This document shows positions 1 through 7,952 of a stretch of 64,000 nucleotides of DNA, in pieces. Position numbers and translations under genes: made by a program. This stretch comes from JAEZBP01 sp963832725 (GTDB lineage: Bacteria > Myxococcota_A > Polyangia > Polyangiales > Sandaracinaceae): the NCBI GenBank assembly GCA_963832725.1, contig CAWHVG010000001.1, positions 1 to 64,000 on the forward strand. Reading direction: 5' to 3'. The notes beneath the pieces were generated by a model that was given only the letters and a program-made list of their open reading frames with translations, searched no databases and had not been told where the DNA came from. How positions within the stretch are numbered: the first letter of the stretch is position 1; the number at the start of each line of letters is the position of its first letter.

Positions 1-650
1 GCCGGCCGCTGTGCTTGTGGAGGCGCTCCTGACGTTCATGCGCGCGCATCCGGAGGCCGGCATCGCCGGCAGCGCGCTCCACGGCACCGACGGCGAGCCC
101 CACATCAGCGCCTTCCGCTTCCCGACGCTGCGTTGAGCGAGATCGCCAACAGCTTCCGACTGGGGCTGGTCAGCCGCCTCTTGCCCAAGTCGGAATCCCC
201 ATCCTGCCCCGGCCGGAGCGAACCCGGCAGGTGGACTGGCTGGCCGGCGCGTCGATGATGGTGCGGCGCGAGGTGCTCGACGAGGTCGGCCTCTTCGACG
301 AGGGCTTCTTCCTCTACTTCGAGGAGACCGACCTCTGCCGCCGCGCGCGACTCGCCGGCTGGCCGACCTGGTACGTCGTCGAGAGCCGCGTCGCCCACGT
401 CGGCCACGGCTCGACCGGCCTCAAGAACAAGACGAGACCGATGCCGCGCTACTGGTTCGACAGCCGCCGTTACTACTTCCTGAAGAATCACGGCCGTGCC
501 TATCTGTGGGCAGCCAACACGGCCCACACCACTGGACTGACCACGTTCAAGGTACGCGCTCGAGTCCAGGCAAGTATGACCGACCGGTCCGATTCTGCGC
601 GACTTCATCCACTACAACTTCGTATCGAACCCACCTGATCATCTCCGCAC
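1..650 (+). pseudogene. Family 2 glycosyltransferase, rhamnosyltransferase-like, 5'-truncated and multiply frameshifted
   Basis: Reading three frames in turn gives a continuous GT2-type protein: HPEAGIAGSAL then FRFPTLR in frame 2, SEIANSFRLGLVSRLLPK in frame 1, then VDWLAGASMMVRREVLDEVG, FFLYFEETDLCRRARLAGW and RRYYFLKNHGRAYLWAAN in frame 3. The LAGASMMVRR and FEETDLC segments are typical of WbbL-like transferases that build polysaccharide at the inner membrane. Frame changes fall near 134 (with a TGA), near 190, near 564 and near 592. The N-terminus lies outside the window. Four breaks in 600 bp suggest a decayed gene rather than a single sequencing slip, although other genes here also carry indels. 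The next glycosyltransferase starts just downstream, so this was probably a polysaccharide locus. Confidence 0.7.
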
Positions 651-670
651 GAGACGCACGGCTCGCCGAC

Positions 671-1645
671 GTGGGCGTGGTGGCCATCGGCCGCAACGAG
701 GGAGCGCGATTGCGCCGCTGCCTGAGCTCGGTCGTCGACCGGGTGGCGCGCGTGGTCTACGTCGACAGCGGCTCCGACGACGGAAGCGTCGCGCTGGCGA
801 TGTCGTTCGGCTGCGAGGTGATCGAGCTCGACCCGCGGGTCCCCTTCACCGCGGCCCGCGCACGCAACGCGGGCCTCACGAGGCTGCGCGAGGTCGTACC
901 GACGTTGCGCTACGTGCAGCTCGTCGACGGAGACTGCGAGGTCGTCGCCGGTTGGCTCCCCGCGGCGCGAGCGCGCCTGCTCGAACGGCCCGCGCTGGCG
1001 GTGGTCTGCGGCCGGCGACGCGAACGCCACCCGGAAGCCTCAATCTACAACCGCCTCTGCGACGTCGAGTGGGACACGCCGCCCGGCGAGGCGGACGCCT
1101 GCGGCGGCGACGCGATGATGCGGCTCGACGCGCTGGCGGACGTCCGTGGCTTCGACGAGCGCCTGATCGCGGGCGAGGAGCCCGAGCTATGCCTGCGGCT
1201 GCGCGGCGCCGGCTGGCGCATCGAGCGGCTCGGCCGCGAGATGACCTTGCACGACGCGTGCATGACGCGCTTCGGGCAGTGGTGGAAGCGGGCGGAGAGG
1301 GCCGGTCACGCATACGCGGAGGGCGCCGCCATGCACGGCGCGCCGCCGGAACGGCATCGGGTGCGCGAGACCCGCCGCGTGCTCGTCTGGGGCGCGCTGA
1401 TCCCCGGTCTCGCGCTGGCAGGCGCCATCCCGACCTTGGGGCTGAGCCTGGCGCTCCTGGCCGGCTATCCACTGAGCGCCGCCCGCGCATACCGGTCCGC
1501 GCGCCGCCGCGGTCGCCCACTCGAAGACGCCCTCCCCTACGCGCTCTTCACGACGCTCGGCAAGCTCCCGGAGCTGCATGGCGTCGTCGGCTATCACGCC
1601 GGCCGCCTGCGCGGACGACGACGGACCCTCATCGAGTACAAGTGA
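671..1645 (+). CDS. Family 2 glycosyltransferase with C-terminal membrane segments
   Basis: A 324-residue GT-A fold glycosyltransferase. The N-terminus has the nucleotide-sugar fold (VVAIGRNEGARLRRCLSSV, then YVDSGSDDGSVALA) and LVDGDCEV supplies the metal-binding DxD-like motif. ACGGDAMMRLDAL and FDERLIAGEEPELCLRLR match the acceptor and ED regions of GT2 enzymes. Two hydrophobic segments around residues 240-275 suggest membrane attachment, so sugar transfer probably occurs at the cytoplasmic face. The GTG at 671 was chosen because the conserved fold begins at once and no nearer in-frame ATG exists. It follows the broken glycosyltransferase within about 30 bp, consistent with a remnant polysaccharide operon. 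The sugar donor and acceptor cannot be told from sequence. Confidence 0.8.
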   Translation: MGVVAIGRNEGARLRRCLSSVVDRVARVVYVDSGSDDGSVALAMSFGCEVIELDPRVPFTAARARNAGLTRLREVVPTLRYVQLVDGDCEVVAGWLPAARARLLERPALAVVCGRRRERHPEASIYNRLCDVEWDTPPGEADACGGDAMMRLDALADVRGFDERLIAGEEPELCLRLRGAGWRIERLGREMTLHDACMTRFGQWWKRAERAGHAYAEGAAMHGAPPERHRVRETRRVLVWGALIPGLALAGAIPTLGLSLALLAGYPLSAARAYRSARRRGRPLEDALPYALFTTLGKLPELHGVVGYHAGRLRGRRRTLIEYK

Positions 1646-1673
1646 CCGTCTCCGCCCGGCCTGCCCGATAGCC

Positions 1674-2546
1674 TCAGCTCGCGTCGAAACGAATCTCGAC
1701 CCGGCTCACGATCAACGCGTCCGAAGGCGGGCCGGCCTCGATCCGCAGCAGCACGCCGCCGTTGCCCGGCGTGAACGAGTCGGTCGCGTCCGCGGCATAC
1801 CACTCGTAAGGCGTGCTGTTGGCGATGGAGCCGTGGGGTGTGGCGCCGCTTCCGTCGAAGGTCATCCACGAGTAGCTGCCGCTCGTCGTGGTGGCGAAGC
1901 TCCGGCCGTAGACGGCGATGGTGACGTTGCGGATCGACGACAGCGCGATGGTGCTCAGCTCGACGTCGATGAACGCCGTGCCCTCGAGATCCAGGCCGCC
2001 CTCACCGAGGAAGGTGTCGTCGAAGATGGGCGTGTAGCCGAACGACCGCGACGCCGCGGAGACGTGCCAGCGAGAGGTGTCGGGGAGCTGATTGATCTCG
2101 TAGTCGACGTAGGCGGAGGAGCCTGCGTACGAGCCGCGCCAGCGGAAGCGGACGGCGTGAGTGCCGACGGCGCCCGACACGCAGTCGCCGGTGGTGCTTC
2201 CGGCATCCGGCGGACCCGTCCGGCGGACCCGCATCCGGCGGACCCGCGTCCGGCGGACCCGCATCCGGCGGACTACCGCGTCGGAGGGACCGGCGTCGAG
2301 GGCTCCGGCATCGGGCGATCCGGCATCGGCGCCAGCGGCCCCTCCGTCCTGTGGCGCGCCCGCGTCCACGGCGCTCCCCGCGTCGCCGAGACCGCCATCG
2401 AAGACCGCGCTCGCATCGGGTCTCGTGCCGGAATCGCGGTCGACGATCGCGGCGTCGGGAAACGAGCCGTCGAGCCCGACCGAGGCAGCCTGGTCGCAGC
2501 CCGCGAGGGCCAGCGACAACACGAGGGTCAGGCGGATCGCGCGCAC
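1674..2546 (-). CDS. Putative outer-membrane lipoprotein with DAG/PDAG-rich linker
   Basis: The GTG at 2546 gives a lipoprotein signal, RLTLVLSLALAGCDQ, with the lipobox Cys near residue 16. An Asp/Ala/Gly/Pro-rich linker of about 80 residues follows, then a roughly 170-residue globular domain (WRGSYAGSSAYVDYEIN, ending VSRVEIRFDAS) that looks beta-rich. I do not recognise the family. The linker contains an anomalous Arg-rich stretch (RRMRVRRTRVRRM) where a 15-bp DNA repeat that should encode PDAGP is read out of phase; frame is regained at both ends, see the separate finding. It is convergent with the glycosyltransferase, 28 bp apart. A secreted, lipid-anchored role is inferred only from the signal and linker. 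Confidence 0.7.
   Translation of the reverse strand: MRAIRLTLVLSLALAGCDQAASVGLDGSFPDAAIVDRDSGTRPDASAVFDGGLGDAGSAVDAGAPQDGGAAGADAGSPDAGALDAGPSDAVVRRMRVRRTRVRRMRVRRTGPPDAGSTTGDCVSGAVGTHAVRFRWRGSYAGSSAYVDYEINQLPDTSRWHVSAASRSFGYTPIFDDTFLGEGGLDLEGTAFIDVELSTIALSSIRNVTIAVYGRSFATTTSGSYSWMTFDGSGATPHGSIANSTPYEWYAADATDSFTPGNGGVLLRIEAGPPSDALIVSRVEIRFDAS
2203..2272. repeat. 15-bp tandem repeat inside the lipoprotein linker
   Basis: Units of gcatccggcggaccc or gcgtccggcggaccc occur at 2203, 2231, 2246 and 2261 (the last truncated to 12 bp). The unit at 2218 is only 13 bp, missing two bases. On the minus strand a full unit encodes GPPDA, so the 13-bp unit shifts the frame across about 40 bp. Confidence 0.9.
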
Positions 2547-2634
2547 GTCGGAGCAAGCTACGACGCGGCCACCGACGATCTCCCCGCCAACCTTGACGCT
2601 CCTGGAAACGGCGACGAAGCTGGACGTCACCCCC

Positions 2635-3336
2635 GTGTCACATTCGCAGTTCTTCGCACGCGCTTTCTTCCTCACCGTCTTCGCCAACGCCCTGCTCTTC
2701 GGATGCGGGGGCGCCCCGACCGAGCCCGACGCTGGCGCAACGAGCGACGCGAGCTCGTCCGCCGACGCGGCTCGGGCCGTGCCGGACGCGGCCATCGACG
2801 CGATGGTCGACGACGGCACGCCGACTCGCCAGGCGTGCACCGGCAACTTCGGCCACGGGCTGACCCGCGTGCACGGGCGCATCGACGGCACCCTCGTCTC
2901 CATCGTCCCGGAGAGCAGCCACGGCTGCAACAACGACCGCGACCACTTGCACCTGCAGATCCTGATGCAGGGCGAGGTCTACGACGTGGCCGTCAACATC
3001 TACGACCCGGCCGACGTGGACTTCGTCGAGCGTGACATCCCGCTGCCGGACGGGCCGTGGGAGGAAGGCTGGCACCCGGGCTACGCGCTCGACTACGTCC
3101 AGCTCGGCCTGCACGCCGATGCGTTCTCGCCGGTGGCCGAGACCGCGTTGCGCGACCGGCTCGTCCGCGCACTCTCGACGGTCAATCACATCTCGGTGTT
3201 CATGACGGCCTACGGTGCGGGCGGAGGGCACGACATCCACCGTCGCTACGGCGGGGACGACGGCGCGATCTTCACGGAGCCGCTCTCGCCGACCGCGCAC
3301 GGGCTCTTCTTCCACTTCGTCGATCAGACGTTCTGA
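2635..3336 (+). CDS. Putative lipoprotein of unknown function
   Basis: From GTG 2635 the protein has a signal segment (FFLTVFANALLFGCGG) with a lipobox Cys near residue 24, an Ala/Asp-rich linker, and a domain of about 170 residues with RVHGRIDGTLVSIVPESSHG, NDRDHLHLQILMQG and HISVFMTAYGAGGGHDIHRR. The His/Asp-rich segments NDRDHLHLQ and GGGHDIHRRYGG could bind metal, but no known family was recognised. A TTG at 2593 would lengthen the product by 14 residues; GTG was preferred because it puts the hydrophobic segment next to the N-terminus. The gene is divergent from the minus-strand lipoprotein starting at 2546, leaving an 88-bp shared upstream region. Confidence 0.7.
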   Translation: MSHSQFFARAFFLTVFANALLFGCGGAPTEPDAGATSDASSSADAARAVPDAAIDAMVDDGTPTRQACTGNFGHGLTRVHGRIDGTLVSIVPESSHGCNNDRDHLHLQILMQGEVYDVAVNIYDPADVDFVERDIPLPDGPWEEGWHPGYALDYVQLGLHADAFSPVAETALRDRLVRALSTVNHISVFMTAYGAGGGHDIHRRYGGDDGAIFTEPLSPTAHGLFFHFVDQTF

Positions 3337-3377
3337 TCGCTTGGGCCGACGCAGTGTCGGATGGTATCCCGCGCGGG

Positions 3378-3840
3378 ATGCGCTGCGCTCTCGCGTCTCT
3401 CGCCCTCGGCCTCGCGCTCAACGGTTGCGGCGCCGCGACGCCGCCGGCCGGACGGGTCTTTCGCTACGCGGCGCGGGTGGACTCGACGGTGGTCCGCTCG
3501 CTGACCCCGGAGCCCGGCGTGGAGCTCTCCCCGGAGGCGCTGCGACAGGTGCGGCAGGACGCGGTGCAGCAGAATCGCAGAGATGGTGGACGACCTCTCC
3601 CCCGAGCAGGTCGACCGACTGCGTCTCGACATCGATCTCGCCGCGCTCGGCCCCGCTGGCGGTGGCACACGGGCGCGTTGCCTCATCAGCGTGATCACGG
3701 TCGGGCCGCCCGAGCGCACCCGCGCGCTGCTCCAGGGCGCGGCCACGGCGCACGGGAGCGCGAACCCCGCCGTGGACGCCGCCCGAGGCGCGGTGCGCTC
3801 GGCGCTGAGGCGACTGCCGGACGCGCTGGGCGCCCTCTGA
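3378..3840 (+). CDS. Small lipoprotein, interrupted by a single-base frameshift
   Basis: ATG 3378 opens a lipoprotein (LASLALGLALNGCGAATPP, lipobox Cys near residue 17). The frame reads RYAARVDSTVV and ELSPEALRQVRQDAVQQ, then shifts. Removing one A at 3573-3574 joins it to IAEMVDDLSPEQVDRLRLD, CLISVITVGPP and a stop at 3840, giving about 153 residues. The joined protein is coherent in composition and resembles small myxobacterial lipoproteins, but no domain was recognised. It lies 41 bp after the preceding lipoprotein on the same strand and could share its transcript. Whether the frameshift is real or an assembly error cannot be decided here. Confidence 0.6.
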
Positions 3841-3917
3841 CCGATCGCGTGCTGAGCGGCGCTCCTCTCCACGCGAGGCGCCATGCGCTCGACGCCGAGG
3901 CGACGGCCGGACGCGCT
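3785..3917 (+). repeat. Imperfect 43-bp direct repeat copying the 3' end of the preceding gene
   Basis: The segments at 3785-3827 and 3875-3917 match at about 38 of 43 positions, offset by 90 bp. The first copy is the coding end of the small lipoprotein (residues AVRSALRRLPDAL); the second lies beyond the stop. Confidence 0.8.
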
Positions 3918-4170
3918 CCGACCCCGGTCGCGCGGTGAGCGCCGGTCCTCTCCGCCGGATGGGCGCGAAACGCGGGACCAGAGCGCCAGCCGCGCCGAGG
4001 CCTCACGATCGGAGCCGCGGCCGGGTGGCGCGCTCCCGCCGCACGGGCGCCGATGACCGAGTGAACGCGACCGCGCTGGCGGACCCCTGTCACGTCCGCG
4101 GCGTGATCCTCCCCCGGCTTCGATCGCCTCCCACCCGTCGCGGCGGGCGGCGCGGGCGGCCCCGTGCTCT
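3841..4170. other. Intergenic region, degenerate repeats only
   Basis: No convincing gene is seen. The region holds the second copy of the 43-bp repeat and a short repeat (tgagcggcgctcctctcc near 3853, tgagcgccggtcctctcc near 3935). The 3' part should carry the promoter of the phosphopantetheinyl transferase, but no clear -35/-10 was found. Confidence 0.6.
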
Positions 4171-4884
4171 ATGCTTCGCCGGGTGAGCGCCGAAGGCGAG
4201 CTGAACGCGTCCGAGGTGCGCGATCTCTTCGACGTCCCGGAGGTGATCGTGCTGAGCGCGGCGATCGATCCGCGCGCCGTCGCGGCCCTCACCGAGCGTG
4301 AAGCGGCCGCCGTCGCCAAGGCCATCGACAAGCGACAGCGCGAGTTCGCGACGGGCCGCGCGCTGGCCAAGCGTGCCCTCGCCCGGCTGGGCTGGCCGGA
4401 CGTCGAGCTCCTCAACGGCGAAGACCGGGCACCGATCTGGCCCGCCGGGGCCTCCGCCAGCATCAGCCACTGCGACACGCGGGCGGTGATCGCCGCCGGG
4501 CGGCGCGACCTGGTGGGCACCGTCGGCGTCGACATCGAGCATCGCGCCCGGCTCGAGCCGCGGCTGTGGAAGACGGTCTTCCTGCCCGAGGAGGTCGCCT
4601 TCCTCGAGGGTCTGCCGGAGCCTTCCCGCGGCCGCGTCGCGCTGGTCCTCTTCTCGGCCAAGGAGGCGCTCTACAAGGCGCAGTACCCGCGGACCGCGAC
4701 CTACATGGGCTTCCACGAGCTGCGGGTGGAGCTGCGCCTGGAGCCGGGCGACCGACGAGGAACGCTGGCGTGCACCTTCCAGAACGACGTCGGCCCCTTC
4801 GCCCGCGGGACGGTCGCGCACGGCCGGACGCTCCTGGACGCCTGGCCGAGCGGCGAGGTCGTCACCGCCGTCCGCATCCCTTGA
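4171..4884 (+). CDS. 4'-phosphopantetheinyl transferase, EntD/Sfp superfamily
   Basis: A 237-residue protein with the expected motifs in order: RQREFATGRALAKRAL, ASISHCDTRAVIAA, the metal-binding VGVDIEHR, and FSAKEALYKAQYP whose Glu and Lys are catalytic in the family. The enzyme moves the 4'-phosphopantetheine arm of CoA onto a Ser of acyl, peptidyl or aryl carrier proteins in the cytoplasm. The W/KEA layout and length fit the EntD-like branch used in polyketide and nonribosomal peptide assembly. No PKS or NRPS gene lies in this window, so its client is elsewhere. A GTG at 4183 is an alternative start. Family membership is secure; the carrier protein is not known. Confidence 0.9.
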   Translation: MLRRVSAEGELNASEVRDLFDVPEVIVLSAAIDPRAVAALTEREAAAVAKAIDKRQREFATGRALAKRALARLGWPDVELLNGEDRAPIWPAGASASISHCDTRAVIAAGRRDLVGTVGVDIEHRARLEPRLWKTVFLPEEVAFLEGLPEPSRGRVALVLFSAKEALYKAQYPRTATYMGFHELRVELRLEPGDRRGTLACTFQNDVGPFARGTVAHGRTLLDAWPSGEVVTAVRIP

Positions 4885-5011
4885 CGCCCGCCCGGGACAC
4901 GTCGCACGACGCCACGACCCGACCTCGAAGCCTGCGAGAAACGGGCGCCATCGGCGCCAGTGCATCAGAATTGGCGGGCCTTCTTCGAAGCACCGGAGCC
5001 TGATCTCGACC

Positions 5012-7861
5012 ATGCTGGATCGTCCCCTCGCCACGCTGCTGGCCCTCGCCCTCGCGCTCGCCGCCGCGCCTGCCTCCGCGCAGGATCGCCAGGCCCTGCG
5101 TGACCGCGTCGCCGCCCTCCGCGCCCACCGCCCCGACTCGGTGCCCGAAGGCACGCTGACGAGCATCGAGTACCTGCTCGACATCGCCCGCCGCATCGAG
5201 GACCGCTTCCCGGCCCAGTCGGCCCAGTGGCAAGAGCGCGCGGCCCAGTTCCTCGCCTCGGCGGAGTCCGGGCGCGACCCCTACCCCGAGGGCCGCGGGC
5301 AAATCCTCAACCGAGGCTACGACCCGACCTTCTCGCCGGCGCGGCAGGGCTACGCCATCTACGTGCCGCCCGACTACGACCCGAGCCGCGCCTGGCCGCT
5401 GATGATCATGCTCCACGGCGGCTCGTCCAACGGGAACCTCTTCCTCGGCGTGGTGCTGGGGAACAACATGGACTGGCTGACCTACAACCAGCACCTCTTC
5501 GACGACTACACGCCGCGCTGGTCCCCCGAGTTCATCGTCGTCGCGCCCGACGGCGTCGGGCAGGTGATGTGGCGCTGGATGGGCGAGGACGACGTCCTGC
5601 AGGTCATCGACGACGTGCGGCGCAACTACAACGTCGATGGCGACCGCATCGTGCTGGGCGGCCTGAGCAACGGCGGCGTGGGCGCGTACTCCATCGGCTC
5701 GCGCCACGCCTGGCGCTTCAGCCACGTGGACGCGATGGCCGGCGCGCCGAGCTGGCTCATGTACGCGGGCGGGTCCCCGACCGACGTCGAGACCACCGCG
5801 ATGCGGCGCTACAGCGCAATGGACCTCATCGCGGACACCACCAACACGGACTTCCGCTACTACCACGGCACGCAGGATCACGGGCCGATGCGGCCGGCGT
5901 TCATCCGTCAGCTCACCGCCCACATGGAGGAGCTGGGCCTGACGCCCCACGAGCGCTGGTACGAGCACGGCCACGATCTGCTCTACCTGGTGCACCGACA
6001 CGGCCGCATCTACGAGGACCTCGCCGAGATCGTCCGCAATCCCCACCCGAGCCGCGTGCGCGTGGTCACCGGCGACTACCGCGCCAACCGCCAGCACTGG
6101 GTGACGGTCACGCGCATCGAGCGCTACCCGGAGCTGGCCCACGTCGACGCGCGGGCGGCCGACGGCGCGCTGACGGCCACCACCGACAACGTGCTGGAGC
6201 TCGCGTTCGACCTGCGCGACGCGCCGCTGGGCGACGGTGACGGCGCCCGCATCGAGGTGGACGGAACGGAGGTCTACGACGGCCCGCGCGCCCGCCTCGG
6301 CCACGTCGTCCACGTCTCGAAGAGCGACGACGGCGCCTGGCGGCTGGGCTTCCTGCCGCACGCCGAAGGCCTCGAGAAGGTGCCCGGCCTCGCCGGCCCG
6401 ATGACCGACGCCTACCACGACGAGATCGTGCACGTGTACGGCACGCAGAACCCGGAGCACACAGCGTCACTGCGCAGCACGGCGAACCGCGGCGCCAACG
6501 GCTGGCCGGCCGTCGTCTGGTACCTGAACCAGCGGGTCATCCCGGACACGGAGGTGACCGACGAGCTGATGCAGCACGCGCACCTCGCGCTCTACGGCGG
6601 CCCCGGCGACAACGCGGTGCTCGAGCGCATCGCGGCAGAGCTCCCCATCCGCGCCGAAGAAGGCGCCGTGGTCACGAGCGCCGGCGACCGCTACCAGGGC
6701 TCCGACGTCGGCGCCCGCTTCATCTACCCGAACCCGCTCGCCCCCTCGCGCTACGTGCTGGTGCACACCGGCGTCACGCCGGAGGCGGTGGCCAAGACCC
6801 GCAACCTGCCCGACTTCCTGCCCGACTACGAGATCTACGACCGGCGCACCACCCGCTCGCGGGCGCGCCTCATCGCCGGGCGCAACCCCCCCCTCGCCGC
6901 CGGCTACTTCGACCGCTTCTGGCAGCTCCCGGCGCCGCCGGAAGAGCACGGCAGCGGCGAGGCGACCACGCCGGACGAGGGCGCGGACGAAGGCGGTGAC
7001 GAAGCGGGTGACGAAGAGGCCGCGCTGCCGCCCGGGGTGACCCGCGAGCGGATGCGCGAGCTGGCCCAGCTCATCGGCGCGCCGCCCGACTTCATCCTCC
7101 CCCGGGCGCTCTTCGAGCAGCACCCCGCCCCCGAGCTCGACCCCGGCCCGGCGCCCTCCAACCCGCCGCGGGCCCGCCGCTTTCTCGCTCACCGTGACGA
7201 CCCGAACGGGCCGATCGCGCGCCTGATCGCCCGGCTGGTGCCCACCTTCTACAACTACCGCGCGATGATCCCGGGCGGCGTCTGGGAGACGAACCGCCGC
7301 GTCCTCTGGCGCATCCGTCCGGAGGCCGACTGCCTGGCCGCGCTCGACGAGGCCGGCGTCCCCTACGAGCGGGTCACCGAGGACTTGCACACGCCGACCC
7401 CGACGCCGATCCGACTGGTCGGGCCCGTGAACGACGTGGACTTCACCACCGTGCGCCCGGACGATCCGATCCTCATCAGCTGCGAGATGGCCTCCCGGCT
7501 GCCGCTTCTGACCCGCATCGCGCGACGCGAGGGCACGCGGCGGATCGTGGTGCTCAGCTCGCACCGCACCCACCCGCGGATGAGCTTCCACCGCATGGGC
7601 ATGGCCCTCAATCTCTTCGCGTTCGAGACGCGGCGCGGCACGCTCAGCGTGAACGACGACTTCGTGGAGACGCCGACCGCGCAGACCTGCGAGGCGCCCG
7701 AGCCGGACGACTGGAAGGCGGCCGCCCTTCAGCGCATCGCGTGCCGGCTCGCCCGATCGCGCCACTTCAGCTCGGTGCTCACGCCGAACTACAACGACGG
7801 GCACCGAAACCACTTCCACGTCGACATCCGCCCCGACGACGACCGCATCTTCGTCCGCTGA
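5012..7861 (+). CDS. Secreted fusion: alpha/beta-hydrolase (esterase-like) and extensin-like peptidoglycan peptidase domain
   Basis: A 949-residue secreted protein. The signal peptide (LATLLALALALAAAPASAQ) is cleaved near residue 23. Residues about 90-340 are an alpha/beta hydrolase of the PHB-depolymerase/feruloyl-esterase type: the oxyanion segment WPLMIMLHGGSSNG, the nucleophile elbow GGLSNGGVGA (GxSxG) and a likely catalytic His in YEHGHDLLY. A beta-rich middle follows, then an acidic linker near residues 648-675 (DEGADEGGDEAGDEEA). Residues about 770-949 resemble the extensin-like C-terminal domain, a relative of M15 D,D-peptidases: a Cys-bearing ADCLAALDEAGV, ISCEMASRLPLL, and the metal-binding-like HRNHFHVDI at the end. 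The frame is open throughout. The family usually has SxHxxGxAxD before the last motif; here RMSFHRMGMALNLF lacks the usual Asp. A role in wall or polymer degradation is inferred. Confidence 0.75.
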   Translation: MLDRPLATLLALALALAAAPASAQDRQALRDRVAALRAHRPDSVPEGTLTSIEYLLDIARRIEDRFPAQSAQWQERAAQFLASAESGRDPYPEGRGQILNRGYDPTFSPARQGYAIYVPPDYDPSRAWPLMIMLHGGSSNGNLFLGVVLGNNMDWLTYNQHLFDDYTPRWSPEFIVVAPDGVGQVMWRWMGEDDVLQVIDDVRRNYNVDGDRIVLGGLSNGGVGAYSIGSRHAWRFSHVDAMAGAPSWLMYAGGSPTDVETTAMRRYSAMDLIADTTNTDFRYYHGTQDHGPMRPAFIRQLTAHMEELGLTPHERWYEHGHDLLYLVHRHGRIYEDLAEIVRNPHPSRVRVVTGDYRANRQHWVTVTRIERYPELAHVDARAADGALTATTDNVLELAFDLRDAPLGDGDGARIEVDGTEVYDGPRARLGHVVHVSKSDDGAWRLGFLPHAEGLEKVPGLAGPMTDAYHDEIVHVYGTQNPEHTASLRSTANRGANGWPAVVWYLNQRVIPDTEVTDELMQHAHLALYGGPGDNAVLERIAAELPIRAEEGAVVTSAGDRYQGSDVGARFIYPNPLAPSRYVLVHTGVTPEAVAKTRNLPDFLPDYEIYDRRTTRSRARLIAGRNPPLAAGYFDRFWQLPAPPEEHGSGEATTPDEGADEGGDEAGDEEAALPPGVTRERMRELAQLIGAPPDFILPRALFEQHPAPELDPGPAPSNPPRARRFLAHRDDPNGPIARLIARLVPTFYNYRAMIPGGVWETNRRVLWRIRPEADCLAALDEAGVPYERVTEDLHTPTPTPIRLVGPVNDVDFTTVRPDDPILISCEMASRLPLLTRIARREGTRRIVVLSSHRTHPRMSFHRMGMALNLFAFETRRGTLSVNDDFVETPTAQTCEAPEPDDWKAAALQRIACRLARSRHFSSVLTPNYNDGHRNHFHVDIRPDDDRIFVR

Positions 7862-7952
7862 GCGGCAGCCCGCCCGAACACGTCGCTTTCTGGACCGCGG
7901 AGCCGTTCGCGTGCGATGCGCGACTGGGAAGATGGCGTTCGACCGGGACACG

